A stretch of DNA of 20,119 bases from Comamonadaceae bacterium (GCA_947457975.1 CANGYC010000010.1:1-20119); one strand, 5' to 3'; shown: positions 1 to 7,953, counted from the stretch's first letter. The notes: generated by a model not told the origin, from the letters alone. Program-made: numbers and translations.

Positions 1-684
1 CCACACCTCGCAGCCCTGGCCACCCAGCGTCACCACCAGGCCCTTGACTCGGCGGGAGACCTCAGCCGATGAAAGACCGGTGCGCTCAGACAGCATGCGG
101 CCTTCGTAGTCGTTGACCGTCACCCAGGTGGCCCGCTCGATGAAACCCAGCAGTTCCTCGCCATTGAACATGGGCAGGCCCTGGCCCGGATCGAACACGA
201 AGGGAATGCCCGCGGCATGCAATTGCTCTGCATGCTGGAGCATGGCATCACGCCCATCGGGCGAGATGATGGCCAGCTCAATGTCATCGCGCGACTGGAT
301 GCGGGTCTCATGCGCCTGGCTCATGGCCCCCGGATGGAAGGCCGTGATCTGGTTGTTGTCCCGGTCCGTCATGATCATGGCCTGCGCGGTGTAGCTGCCC
401 TCCACCTCGCGGATGAACTCGGTGCTGATGCCCAGGGCCTTAAAGCGCGCCACATAGTCGGCCCCATCTGCTCCCACGGCAGCCTTGGGCAGGGGCACGC
501 CGCCGAGCTGCTTGAGGCTGTAGGCGATGTTGCCGGCGCAACCGCCAAACTCGCGCCGCAGGCCAGGCACCAGGAAGGACACGTTCAGGATGTGCAGTTG
601 CTCGGGCAGGATCTGTTCGGCAAAACGACCCTCGAAGCTCATGATGGTGTCAAAGGCAAGCGATCCGCAAATCAAGGCAGGCAT
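1..684 (-). CDS. PfkB-family carbohydrate/nucleoside kinase, partial (C-terminus beyond window)
   Basis: This reading frame is open from an ATG at 684 to the window edge, giving 228 residues without a stop. The start region reads MPALICGSLAFDT, and residues 47-62 carry the first PfkB signature (GGCAGN followed by a Leu-Gly-Gly pair). The sequence also has a FDPGQGLP segment near the middle and a VTLGGQG strand just before the edge. The second PfkB signature, with the catalytic Asp (DTxGAGD type), would lie just outside the window. Family members phosphorylate sugars or nucleosides such as adenosine or ribose with ATP in the cytoplasm; the substrate cannot be told from this part. ATG 684 is chosen because the conserved first beta strand begins at once after it. 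The frame stays open 28 codons further upstream to an ATG at 768, which is preceded by a -10-like hexamer. There is no clear Shine-Dalgarno sequence before 684. Confidence 0.88.
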   Translation of the reverse strand, partial: MPALICGSLAFDTIMSFEGRFAEQILPEQLHILNVSFLVPGLRREFGGCAGNIAYSLKQLGGVPLPKAAVGADGADYVARFKALGISTEFIREVEGSYTAQAMIMTDRDNNQITAFHPGAMSQAHETRIQSRDDIELAIISPDGRDAMLQHAEQLHAAGIPFVFDPGQGLPMFNGEELLGFIERATWVTVNDYEGRMLSERTGLSSAEVSRRVKGLVVTLGGQGCEVW

Positions 685-696
685 GGTGGCGTCCAC

Positions 697-725
697 AAAA
701 AGAAGGCATGCCCTCAAGAGGCATG
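697..725 (-). terminator. Terminator-like hairpin with T-rich tail upstream of the PfkB kinase
   Basis: On the minus strand CATGCCT (725-719) and GGGCATG (713-707) pair around a 5-nt loop; six pairs are Watson-Crick and one is G-T. Two bases later comes TTCTTTTT (704-697). It lies 93 nt past the prmA stop, so it could end accB-accC-prmA transcription. It is also only 12 nt before the kinase ATG and downstream of a TACAAT hexamer, so a leader-attenuation role is equally possible. Confidence 0.4.
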
Positions 726-774
726 AAGAAGAAAGAGGACGACCGGTCCACGGCCGCCCCCTGCGCATGAGGAA

Positions 775-780
775 ATTGTA
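775..780 (-). promoter_or_regulatory. Candidate -10 hexamer TACAAT, 6 nt before an in-frame ATG
   Basis: The minus strand reads TACAAT, then six bases, then ATG at 768. That ATG is in frame with the PfkB kinase start at 684 with no intervening stop. The same hexamer-to-ATG spacing occurs at mpl, tldD and rodA in this window. No good -35 is visible. It may drive a leaderless, N-terminally extended kinase, or simply a leader RNA. Confidence 0.4.
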
Positions 781-817
781 GAGCTGCAGCCCGGACAGAC
801 TGCCTGGCCACCAGAGC

Positions 818-1726
818 TCAGAGCTGAGCCGTCATCAGAATCCAGCCTTCCTGCGCATCAGCGACGGTAAGCTGGCAATACGGCGCATAAGCCGCCTGCA
901 GTTCCTCGGCCTGCCGCTCCAGGATGCCCGCGAGCACCAGCGCACCACCCGGCGCCACATGGGCGCACAGCAAGGGAGCCAGCACCTTCAGGGGCGTGGC
1001 CAGAATGTTGGCCAGCACGGTCTGGTAGGGGCCCTTGGCCAGCTCGGGCAGGCCCGCGCGCAGTGTCACGCCATTGGCCTGGGCATTGAGCCCGGTGGCC
1101 TGCACGGCGGCTTCATCAATATCGACCGCATCCACCTCGCGTGCACCGAACTTGGCAGCACCAATGGCCAGGATGCCGGAGCCACAGCCGTAGTCGAGCA
1201 CACGGCCCAGGCTGGGCACGCGGCCGCTCTGCTGGGGCAGCCCGCCGGCGGTCCAGCGCAGGCACATGCGGGTGGTCGGGTGCGTACCGGTACCGAAGGC
1301 CAGGCCCGGATCGAGCCGAATGACCTGCAGGGCCTGCGCTGGCGGCTCGTGCCAGCTGGGCACGATCCAGAAGCTGGGCGTGATCTGCACCGGCGAGAAC
1401 TGCGACTGCGTCAGCCGCACCCAGTCTTCATCGGGCACGGCGGCCAGGGAGACCACGCGACAGTCCTCAAAGAAGTCCTGAGGCTCGAGCAGGGCCCTGG
1501 CCTCCCGCGCGGCCTCTTCTTGGGCAAACAGCGCGACGATGCGCGAGCGGCTCCAGCCTGCCTGAGGCGGCGGCATGCCCGGCTCGCCAAACAGGGCCTG
1601 CTCGGCGGGGGTCTGCGCATCCGCATCCTCGACAGAGACGCTCAGCGCCTCCAGGGCCTCGAGGGCCTCGCTGAGGATCTCGACCTTGCCTTCAGGGGCA
1701 AGCAGTACCAACTCATACAGACTCAT
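818..1726 (-). CDS. prmA: Ribosomal protein L11 methyltransferase
   Basis: PrmA uses S-adenosylmethionine to methylate lysines and the N-terminus of ribosomal protein L11 in the cytoplasm. The 302-aa protein has the small N-terminal recognition domain (about residues 1-60) and then the family signature DPGLAFGTGTHPTT at about 139-152. SAM-binding motif I is DYGCGSG at about 178-184, and the substrate-side NILATPL motif is at about 240-246. The length fits the family (about 295-300). ATG 1726 is chosen because the conserved beta strand YELVLLAPEG follows at once and AAGG lies about 7 nt upstream; a TTG seven codons earlier is an unlikely start. It follows accC by 27 nt on the same strand, so it is probably the last gene of the acc transcript, an arrangement common in Proteobacteria. 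Confidence 0.95.
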   Translation of the reverse strand: MSLYELVLLAPEGKVEILSEALEALEALSVSVEDADAQTPAEQALFGEPGMPPPQAGWSRSRIVALFAQEEAAREARALLEPQDFFEDCRVVSLAAVPDEDWVRLTQSQFSPVQITPSFWIVPSWHEPPAQALQVIRLDPGLAFGTGTHPTTRMCLRWTAGGLPQQSGRVPSLGRVLDYGCGSGILAIGAAKFGAREVDAVDIDEAAVQATGLNAQANGVTLRAGLPELAKGPYQTVLANILATPLKVLAPLLCAHVAPGGALVLAGILERQAEELQAAYAPYCQLTVADAQEGWILMTAQL

Positions 1727-1753
1727 GCAGACCTTGGGGGAAGACAAAGCGGC

Positions 1754-3103
<1,350 letters not shown>

Positions 3104-3114
3104 CGTGGGCGCGC

Positions 3115-3579
3115 TCACTCGATGATGAGCAGCGGCTGCCCGTATTCCACGGCCTGGCCGTTTTCGCACAGGATCTGCATGACCGTACCCGACTGGTCGG
3201 CCTCGATCTCATTGAGGATCTTCATGGCCTCGATGATGCAGATGGTGTCGCCGGCCTTGACCTGGCTGCCCACCTCGACAAAGGCCTTGGCGCCGGGGCT
3301 GGCAGCGCGGTAGAAGGTGCCCACCATGGGAGAGGCAACCGCGTGGCCGGACGGCTCGACCGGAGCAGGTGCGGGGACTGGGGCGGCGGCCACCGGGGCC
3401 GCGGCGGCCACGGCTGCGGGTGCGGCCGCCGGCAGCACGACCGGGGCCTGCATGACCATGGGGGCGGCACCGCCGCCCTTGACGATGCGCACCTTGCCTT
3501 CGGCTTCGGTGATTTCCAACTCGGATACGTTCGATTCCGACACCAGGTCGATCAGCGTCTTGAGCTTGCGCAAATCCAT
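3115..3579 (-). CDS. accB: Biotin carboxyl carrier protein of acetyl-CoA carboxylase
   Basis: AccB carries biotin between the biotin carboxylase and the carboxyltransferase. The 154-aa protein has an N-terminal domain (1-35, starting [12 protein letters not shown]), a flexible Ala/Pro-rich linker at about 38-75, and a C-terminal biotinyl domain. The biotinyl domain holds the [11 protein letters not shown] motif, in which Lys120 is the biotinylation site. The start at 3579 has a strong Shine-Dalgarno sequence, GGAGG five bases before ATG. It is the first gene of accB-accC-prmA. The 366 bp upstream hold no gene, and the promoter should lie there. The Ala/Pro linker is longer than in E. coli, which is common in high-GC betaproteobacteria. 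Confidence 0.98.
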   Translation of the reverse strand: MDLRKLKTLIDLVSESNVSELEITEAEGKVRIVKGGGAAPMVMQAPVVLPAAAPAAVAAAAPVAAAPVPAPAPVEPSGHAVASPMVGTFYRAASPGAKAFVEVGSQVKAGDTICIIEAMKILNEIEADQSGTVMQILCENGQAVEYGQPLLIIE

Positions 3580-3945
3580 GTTTTTCCTCCAGAAGGGCCA
3601 GATAGCCTCTTTGATCTAGGTCGACGGACGCTCGCCGAGGGCGAGGCCCGGGGTGAGGTGCAGCGGGCGATGCCGACTGCGGTGGCGCACAGGGCGCACA
3701 TCCAGGGCAAGCGGTGATTGTCGCGCTATTTGATGCCTTGTTTCGTTCAACAGTCGGGAAACAGCGCTGAAAATAAACAATCTACCGATAGTTGAAGGCC
3801 TGGAAAATGGCTCAGGGCACCAGGGCTGGACAGATCATCGACCTGAACACAAGCATGTAGAGCGCAAGCTGAATTTAGAATTTAACGTACGTTGAATGCT
3901 ATTTAGAATCAAATAGGCCGCTTTTTGGAAGATAAGTCGCAGCCA
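3580..3945. other. Gene-free gap between accB and the TlpA-like gene
   Basis: The 366 bp have no convincing coding sequence on either strand. The half next to accB is GC-rich and looks like its leader. The portion at about 3720-3930 is clearly more AT-rich than its surroundings and should hold the accB promoter, but I find no hexamer pair with good spacing. It holds a 10-bp palindrome flanked by a 9-bp direct repeat (listed separately). In many Burkholderiales aroQ, a dehydroquinase gene, sits at this spot; none of the frames I read resembles it. Confidence 0.7.
3873..3909. repeat. 9-bp direct repeat flanking a 10-bp palindrome
   Basis: ATTTAGAAT occurs at 3873-3881 and again at 3901-3909, a period of 28 bp. 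Between the copies lies the perfect palindrome AACGTACGTT (3884-3893). The layout resembles a regulator-binding region, for example for a TetR-type repressor, about 300 bp upstream of accB and just past the end of the TlpA-like gene. The role is inferred only from symmetry. Confidence 0.45.
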
Positions 3946-4473
3946 TCAGGCTTGGCGAGCCCATGCCTGGAGATCGGCAGGGTGCAACTGCCCCAGCTTG
4001 CGTGCGAGCACCTCACCCCGGGAGCTGAACAAGACCGAAAACGGCAGACCGCCCGCCTGATTGCCCAGGCTTTTGCTCATCTCGGTGCCCTCCAGGCCTG
4101 CCAGCACCACCGGGAAGGCCAGAGGGGAGCGCTGCAACCACTGGCGCACGGCGCTGGGCTGATCCACGGCAATGCCCAAGACCTGCCATCCCCGGCTGCG
4201 CTGCTCCTCGTGGAAGCGGCTGAGCAAGGGCAGCTCCTCCACGCAAGGCGGGCACCAGGTGGCCCAGAAGTTCACCAATAAAGGCTTGCCGCGAAACCGC
4301 GCCAGGGGCACGGGCTGGCCGTCTGGACCGTCGAGACTGCTGGCCCAGAACGCCGATTCGGCCGGACTGGCCACCGCAGGCGCGTCCAGACGCCAGCGCC
4401 AATAGGCCGAGCCGGCCCCTGCCAGGGCGGCGGCCACCCCCACACCGGCATAGATCAAGCCACGGCGCTTCAT
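3946..4473 (-). CDS. TlpA/ResA-family membrane-anchored thiol-disulfide oxidoreductase
   Basis: This is a 175-aa thioredoxin-fold protein. Residues 1-25 form a basic start plus hydrophobic segment (MKRRGLIYAGVGVAAALAG), a signal anchor or signal peptide placing the domain in the periplasm. The strand LLVNFWATWCPPC carries the redox pair Cys74 and Cys77, and the cis-Pro loop is probably GGLPFSVLF near residue 143. Relatives reduce disulfides, for example in cytochrome c maturation or periplasmic repair; the substrate here cannot be inferred. Its ATG overlaps the TGA of the preceding gene (4470-4473), so the two are translationally coupled. No terminator hairpin is visible after it. Confidence 0.92.
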   Translation of the reverse strand: MKRRGLIYAGVGVAAALAGAGSAYWRWRLDAPAVASPAESAFWASSLDGPDGQPVPLARFRGKPLLVNFWATWCPPCVEELPLLSRFHEEQRSRGWQVLGIAVDQPSAVRQWLQRSPLAFPVVLAGLEGTEMSKSLGNQAGGLPFSVLFSSRGEVLARKLGQLHPADLQAWARQA

Positions 4474-5078
4474 ACGCCCACCTCCAGCAGGCGGGCCAGC
4501 GCCGCCGCATCGCCCCGCGGGCTGCGGCCGCGAGCGTCCGGGCGCAGGGCGCCGCGCACATCGTCATGGTCATAAATCATCAGGTGAACCCCCACGGTTT
4601 CCTGCAAAGGACGACACAGGCTGCGCAGGCTCAGGGCGTCCACGGTCTCGCCGTGAAAGCCCGTCACGCTGCGCACCTCATAGTCGACCTGGTGCTCAAT
4701 GAGCGCGATTTCGGTCGACTTCGGGTCGTCGCAGAACAGTTGCAGATAAATGTCCGACAGGCGCGTGGCCGTGCCCCGCCAGACGGCCCCGCCCAGGTGC
4801 GGCCTGAACTGGGCCAGGCGCTGCATCCACACCAGCGCCAGCTCACGCAAGGCACGCAGCTCGGTGGGCTGGGTGTCGGCGCAAAACAAGGCGATGTGCT
4901 CGCGCACAGCGTCTTCCAACAGCTCGTTGTCCGGCAATTCGGTGCGCGGCGGCAGGCCCATGGCCTTGAGCGCCCGGCGCTTGGCCGGGCCGTATTCCAG
5001 CCCTTCTTCAACCACCATGGTGGCCGCTACTTGGGCAATCTCGGTCTTCAAGGAGCCATCGTGCTGCATGCCTGACAT
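4470..5078 (-). CDS. Conserved-looking protein of unknown function (202 aa)
   Basis: I do not recognise the family. The 202-aa product is soluble, with no signal peptide or membrane segment. It looks largely helical and is rich in Leu, Arg, Glu and Asp, with an N-terminal helix-like stretch (IAQVAATMVVEEGLEYGPAK). The C-terminal quarter has a strand-like VHLMIYDHDD segment followed by a basic RGRSPRGD patch. The length, its codon use like that of its neighbours and the 4-nt overlap with the TlpA-like gene support a real gene. The start is ATG 5078, or ATG 5069 three codons later. CACAAT lies 7 nt before 5078, suggesting a leaderless message. It is divergent from mpl with only 77 bp between. 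I believe relatives beside mpl are sometimes labelled as muramate ligases by association; nothing in the sequence supports that. Confidence 0.8.
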   Translation of the reverse strand: MSGMQHDGSLKTEIAQVAATMVVEEGLEYGPAKRRALKAMGLPPRTELPDNELLEDAVREHIALFCADTQPTELRALRELALVWMQRLAQFRPHLGGAVWRGTATRLSDIYLQLFCDDPKSTEIALIEHQVDYEVRSVTGFHGETVDALSLRSLCRPLQETVGVHLMIYDHDDVRGALRPDARGRSPRGDAAALARLLEVGV

Positions 5079-5085
5079 GCCTAGG

Positions 5086-5091
5086 ATTGTG
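5086..5091 (-). promoter_or_regulatory. Candidate -10 hexamer CACAAT before the 202-aa gene
   Basis: CACAAT on the minus strand is followed by 7 nt and ATG 5078. A start of transcription at or next to the ATG would follow from normal -10 spacing. No convincing -35 is seen. Confidence 0.35.
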
Positions 5092-5143
5092 CCCGTCCAC
5101 CCCGGCCACTGCGGGGTGTGGGCTTGCGCCGGAGGGCGGCTTC

Positions 5144-5149
5144 TACAAT
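5144..5149 (+). promoter_or_regulatory. Candidate -10 hexamer TACAAT of mpl
   Basis: TACAAT lies exactly 6 nt before the mpl ATG at 5156, in the context CTACAATTTG that is repeated before tldD. No Shine-Dalgarno is near the ATG; the only GGAGG is about 20 nt upstream and would precede the predicted transcription start. This fits a leaderless mpl mRNA. Confidence 0.5.
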
Positions 5150-5155
5150 TTGACG

Positions 5156-6547
5156 ATGCATATTCATATCCTGGGTATTTGCGGCACCTTCATGGGCGGC
5201 CTGGCCGCCCTGGCCCGCGAAGCCGGCCACCGCGTCACCGGTTGCGACGCGGCGGTCTACCCGCCCATGAGCGACCAGCTGCGCGCCCTGGGCATCGAGC
5301 TGATCGAGGGCTACAGCGCCAAGCAGCTCGATCAGCCCGGCTTTGCCCCGGACATGTTCGTCATCGGCAACGTGGTCTCGCGCGCCCGCCTGGCCGATGG
5401 CACGCCCAAGTTCCCCCTGATGGAGGCCATCCTCGACCGGGGCCTGCCCTACACCAGCGGCCCGCAGTGGCTGGCCGAACATGTGCTGCAGGGCCGGCAC
5501 GTGCTGGCCGTGGCGGGCACGCATGGCAAAACCACCACCACCTCCATGCTGGCCTGGGTGCTCGATCAGGCGGGCTTAAAGCCCGGCTTCCTGGTCGGGG
5601 GCGTGCCGCTGAACTTCGGCGTCTCGGCCCGGCTGGGGGAAGGTCCGGCCTTCGTGATCGAGGCCGACGAGTACGACACCGCCTTCTTCGACAAGCGCAG
5701 CAAGTTCGTGCACTACCGCCCGCGCACCGCCATCTTGAACAACCTGGAGTTCGACCACGCCGACATCTTCCCGGACCTGGCCGCCATCGAGCGGCAGTTC
5801 CACCACCTGGTGCGCACCGTGCCGGGCAGCGGACGCGTGGTGGTCAATGCCAGCGAGGACAGCCTTCAGCGGGTGCTGGACCAGGGCTGCTGGAGCCCGT
5901 GCGTGCGTTTTGGCCCAGCGACTTCAGGCCGGGCCTCCGACTTCACAGCCCAGGGCGAACCCGATGACTTCGAGGTGCTGCGCGCCGGCAAGACCGTGGC
6001 CCGGGTGCAGTGGCGCATCGGGGGCGTGCACAACCAGATGAACGCGCTGGCGGCCATCGCCGCCGCCGAACACGTGGGCGTGGCGCCGGCACAGGCTGCC
6101 CAGGCGCTGCAGAGCTTTGAGAACGTGCGCCGCCGCATGGAAGTGCGCGGCACCGTGAGCGGTGTGACGGTGTACGACGACTTCGCCCACCATCCCACCG
6201 CCATCCGCACCACGGTCGACGGCCTGCGGCGTCAGGTGGGGAGCAGCCGCATCCTGGCCGTGTTCGAGCCGCGCAGCAACACCATGAAGCTCGGCGCCAT
6301 GAAGGCACAACTGCCCTGGAGCCTGGAGCAGACCGACCTGGCTTTTTGCCACACCGCAGGGCTGGACTGGGACGCGGCCGAGGCCCTGGCGCCCCTGGGC
6401 GAGCGCGCCGTGGTCTCAGGCGATATCACGGGGCTGGTGCAGCAGGTGGTGGCTGCAGCGCGTGCCGGCGACCACATCTTGTGCATGAGCAACGGTGGCT
6501 TTGGCGGCATCCACGCCAAGCTGCTGGACGCCCTGCAAGCGCGCTGA
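5156..6547 (+). CDS. mpl: UDP-MurNAc:L-Ala-gamma-D-Glu-meso-Dap ligase (murein peptide ligase)
   Basis: Mpl joins recycled murein tripeptide to UDP-N-acetylmuramate with ATP in the cytoplasm, saving cell-wall material. The 463-aa protein begins with the Mur ligase N-terminal motif GICGTFMGGLA at 7-17. It has the ATP-binding P-loop GTHGKTTTTS at 121-130, the central EADEYDTAFFD motif, and the LNNLEFDHADIF segment that marks Mpl rather than MurC. The later YDDFAHHPTA stretch is also typical. The length matches the family (about 455-465). ATG 5156 is chosen because MHIHILGICG is the conserved start; the frame stays open 23 codons further upstream without homologous sequence. It has its own close promoter-like hexamer and is convergent with aroG. 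Confidence 0.97.
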   Translation: MHIHILGICGTFMGGLAALAREAGHRVTGCDAAVYPPMSDQLRALGIELIEGYSAKQLDQPGFAPDMFVIGNVVSRARLADGTPKFPLMEAILDRGLPYTSGPQWLAEHVLQGRHVLAVAGTHGKTTTTSMLAWVLDQAGLKPGFLVGGVPLNFGVSARLGEGPAFVIEADEYDTAFFDKRSKFVHYRPRTAILNNLEFDHADIFPDLAAIERQFHHLVRTVPGSGRVVVNASEDSLQRVLDQGCWSPCVRFGPATSGRASDFTAQGEPDDFEVLRAGKTVARVQWRIGGVHNQMNALAAIAAAEHVGVAPAQAAQALQSFENVRRRMEVRGTVSGVTVYDDFAHHPTAIRTTVDGLRRQVGSSRILAVFEPRSNTMKLGAMKAQLPWSLEQTDLAFCHTAGLDWDAAEALAPLGERAVVSGDITGLVQQVVAAARAGDHILCMSNGGFGGIHAKLLDALQAR

Positions 6548-6565
6548 AGACGGCTTGAGGCACAA

Positions 6566-6585
6566 GCCCGGCCTGGTGGCCGGGC
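6566..6585. terminator. Hairpin between convergent mpl and aroG
   Basis: GCCCGGCC (6566-6573) and GGCCGGGC (6578-6585) form a perfect 8-bp stem with a TGGT loop. It sits 18 nt past the mpl stop and 16 nt past the aroG stop. No T run follows on either strand, so it is at best a pause or 3'-end stabilising hairpin shared by both transcripts. Confidence 0.4.
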
Positions 6586-6601
6586 ACTGCCAGTGCCGAG
6601 C

Positions 6602-7726
6602 TTACTTGCCGCGCCGCGTCTGCACCGCCTGCGACAAGGTCTCGAGCAGATCCAGGGAATGGTCCCAGCCCAGGCAGGCATCGGTGATGCTTTGCCCGTA
6701 GGTCAGGCGCGAGGCGTCGTCCTTGCCCGGCGTGAACTTCTGGGCGCCGGCGTTCAGATGGCTCTCCACCATCACGCCGAACACCTGGCGCGAACCTGTC
6801 GCCACCTGGCCGGCGATGTCGCGGGCCACATCCACCTGCTTTTCATACTGCTTGCTGCTGTTGGCATGGCTGCAGTCCACCATCAGGGTGGCGGGCAACT
6901 CGGCCTTGGCCAGGTCGGCACAGGCCGCCGCCACGCTGGCAGCGTCATAGTTGGGGGCCTTGCCGCCGCGCAGAATGACGTGGCAGTCGTGGTTGCCATT
7001 GGTCTGCACGATGGCCACCTGCCCGTTTTTGTGGACGGACAAGAAGTGGTGACCGCGGGCCGCCGCCTGAATGGCGTCGGTGGCGATGCGGATGTTGCCG
7101 TCCGTACCGTTCTTAAAGCCAATGGGCGCTGAGATGCCGGAGGCCAGCTCGCGGTGCACCTGGCTTTCGGTGGTGCGGGCACCAATGGCGCCCCAGGCGA
7201 TGAGGTCGCCGATGTACTGCGGCGAGATCACATCGAGAAACTCGCTGCCGGCCGGGAGCCCGAGGCGATTGATGTCGATCAGCAGTTGGCGCGCCATCCG
7301 CAGGCCCTCGTCAATGCGGTAGCTCTCGTCGAGATAAGGGTCATTGATCAGGCCCTTCCAGCCCACGGTGGTGCGCGGCTTCTCGAAGTACACGCGCATC
7401 ACGATCTCCAGCGTGCCCGCGTACTTCTGGCGCTGCTCGGCCAGGCGGCGGGCGTACTCCAGCGCGGCAGCCGGATCGTGGATGGAGCAGGGGCCGATCA
7501 CCACCAGCAGGCGGTCGTCCTCGCCGGACATGATGTTGCGGATGGCCTGACGGGTCTGGCTGATCAGGCCCTCCACCGCCGTTCCCCGGATGGGAAAGAA
7601 GCGGATCAGGTGTTCAGGCGGCGGCAGCACGGTGATGTCCTTGATGCGTTCGTCATCGGTCTGACTGGTCTTGTCGAGCGGACGCGCATACCAGGGCTCG
7701 CTGGCGTTCTGGACGGTTGCATTCAT
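6602..7726 (-). CDS. aroG: 3-deoxy-7-phosphoheptulonate (DAHP) synthase, class I AroFGH type
   Basis: The enzyme condenses phosphoenolpyruvate and erythrose 4-phosphate to DAHP, the first and usually feedback-controlled step of the shikimate pathway. The 374-aa protein matches the E. coli AroF/G/H type over its length. Visible motifs are VVIGPCSIHDP at 75-85, RVYFEKPRTTVGWKG at 111-125 (phosphate and PEP binding), GARTTESQVHRELASG, GFKNGTDG, and DCSHANSSKQ with a catalytic His. I cannot tell from sequence whether Phe or Tyr is the allosteric inhibitor. The start ATG 7726 has a good Shine-Dalgarno (AAGGAG, 6 nt away). The gene is preceded by a Phe/Tyr attenuator (7765-7895), so its transcription is probably controlled by charged tRNA-Phe and tRNA-Tyr. 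It is on the same strand as tldD, 227 bp downstream. Confidence 0.97.
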   Translation of the reverse strand: MNATVQNASEPWYARPLDKTSQTDDERIKDITVLPPPEHLIRFFPIRGTAVEGLISQTRQAIRNIMSGEDDRLLVVIGPCSIHDPAAALEYARRLAEQRQKYAGTLEIVMRVYFEKPRTTVGWKGLINDPYLDESYRIDEGLRMARQLLIDINRLGLPAGSEFLDVISPQYIGDLIAWGAIGARTTESQVHRELASGISAPIGFKNGTDGNIRIATDAIQAAARGHHFLSVHKNGQVAIVQTNGNHDCHVILRGGKAPNYDAASVAAACADLAKAELPATLMVDCSHANSSKQYEKQVDVARDIAGQVATGSRQVFGVMVESHLNAGAQKFTPGKDDASRLTYGQSITDACLGWDHSLDLLETLSQAVQTRRGK

Positions 7727-7764
7727 GGCGATCTCCTTGTGCGGCTTTCTGAAAAACGGGGATG

Positions 7765-7793
7765 AAAAAAAACCGCCGGGGTCTCCGGCGGTT
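7765..7793 (-). terminator. Attenuator terminator upstream of aroG
   Basis: On the minus strand AACCGCCGG (7793-7785) and CCGGCGGTT (7779-7771) form a perfect 9-bp stem with a 5-nt loop. The last stem bases merge into an 8-base T run (7772-7765). This is a textbook intrinsic terminator. It lies 27 nt past the leader peptide stop and 38 nt before aroG, so it would stop transcription before aroG unless the antiterminator forms. Confidence 0.92.
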
Positions 7794-7820
7794 CTTTGAG
7801 TCTGTGCTGCGCTTTAGGGC

Positions 7821-7895
7821 TTATGCGACATCCTCTCGACCGCCGGGGGCGTCAGAGAAGGCAAAGTAGGCAAAGTAAAAGCTCACGCGAGACAT
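7821..7895 (-). CDS. Phe/Tyr-rich attenuator leader peptide of aroG
   Basis: A 24-codon frame starts at ATG 7895 and stops at TAA 7823-7821. Its core is SFYFAYFAF: four Phe and two Tyr codons in nine, partly built from a tandem 9-bp repeat (TACTTTGCC twice, 7877-7860). Such runs are the sensor of ribosome-mediated attenuation, as in the E. coli pheA leader. The Pro-Gly-Gly codons just after the run contain the segment that can pair with the terminator's 5' arm. Two starts are possible. ATG 7895 lies 6 nt after TGCTACATT, an extended -10, and would be leaderless. ATG 7919, in frame eight codons upstream, has a good Shine-Dalgarno (AGGAG, 6-nt spacer) and would give 32 aa. The sensor region is the same in both. 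Confidence 0.88.
   Translation of the reverse strand: MSRVSFYFAYFAFSDAPGGREDVA
7839..7846 (-). promoter_or_regulatory. Antiterminator segment within the aroG leader
   Basis: The minus strand here reads CCGGCGGT, identical to the 3' arm of the terminator and perfectly complementary to ACCGCCGG in the terminator's 5' arm (7792-7785). If a ribosome stalls on the Phe/Tyr codons (7880-7857), this segment is free to pair and block the terminator. If the ribosome reaches the stop codon, the segment is covered and the terminator forms. Confidence 0.8.
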
Positions 7896-7901
7896 GCCCG
7901 C

Positions 7902-7910
7902 AATGTAGCA
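7902..7910 (-). promoter_or_regulatory. Candidate extended -10 of the aroG leader transcript
   Basis: TGCTACATT on the minus strand fits TGnTAtaaT with an extended -10 dinucleotide. It is 6 nt before leader ATG 7895. The region 17 nt upstream has no recognisable -35, which an extended -10 can tolerate. An alternative is a promoter further upstream, inside the end of tldD, with translation from ATG 7919. Confidence 0.5.
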
Positions 7911-7953
7911 CACGGGCATACAGGACTCCTGACGGTCTGGGTGGCGCAGGCCT

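Noticed and set aside
3600..3720. Possible aroQ remnant upstream of accB
   Set aside because: The minus-strand frames read by eye show none of the dehydroquinase motifs, so a degraded gene cannot be claimed.
3807..3860. 17-codon + strand ORF in the accB gap with GAAGG upstream
   Set aside because: No promoter pair of good quality, no recognisable peptide, and such a short frame is expected by chance.
5087..5155. Upstream extension of mpl by 23 codons
   Set aside because: The frame is open, but the Mur ligase fold begins at MHIHILGICG, and the TACAAT hexamer lies inside the extension.
6585..6595. Second small dyad CACTG-C-CAGTG after the mpl-aroG hairpin
   Set aside because: A 5-bp stem with a 1-nt loop is too small and sterically unlikely to matter.
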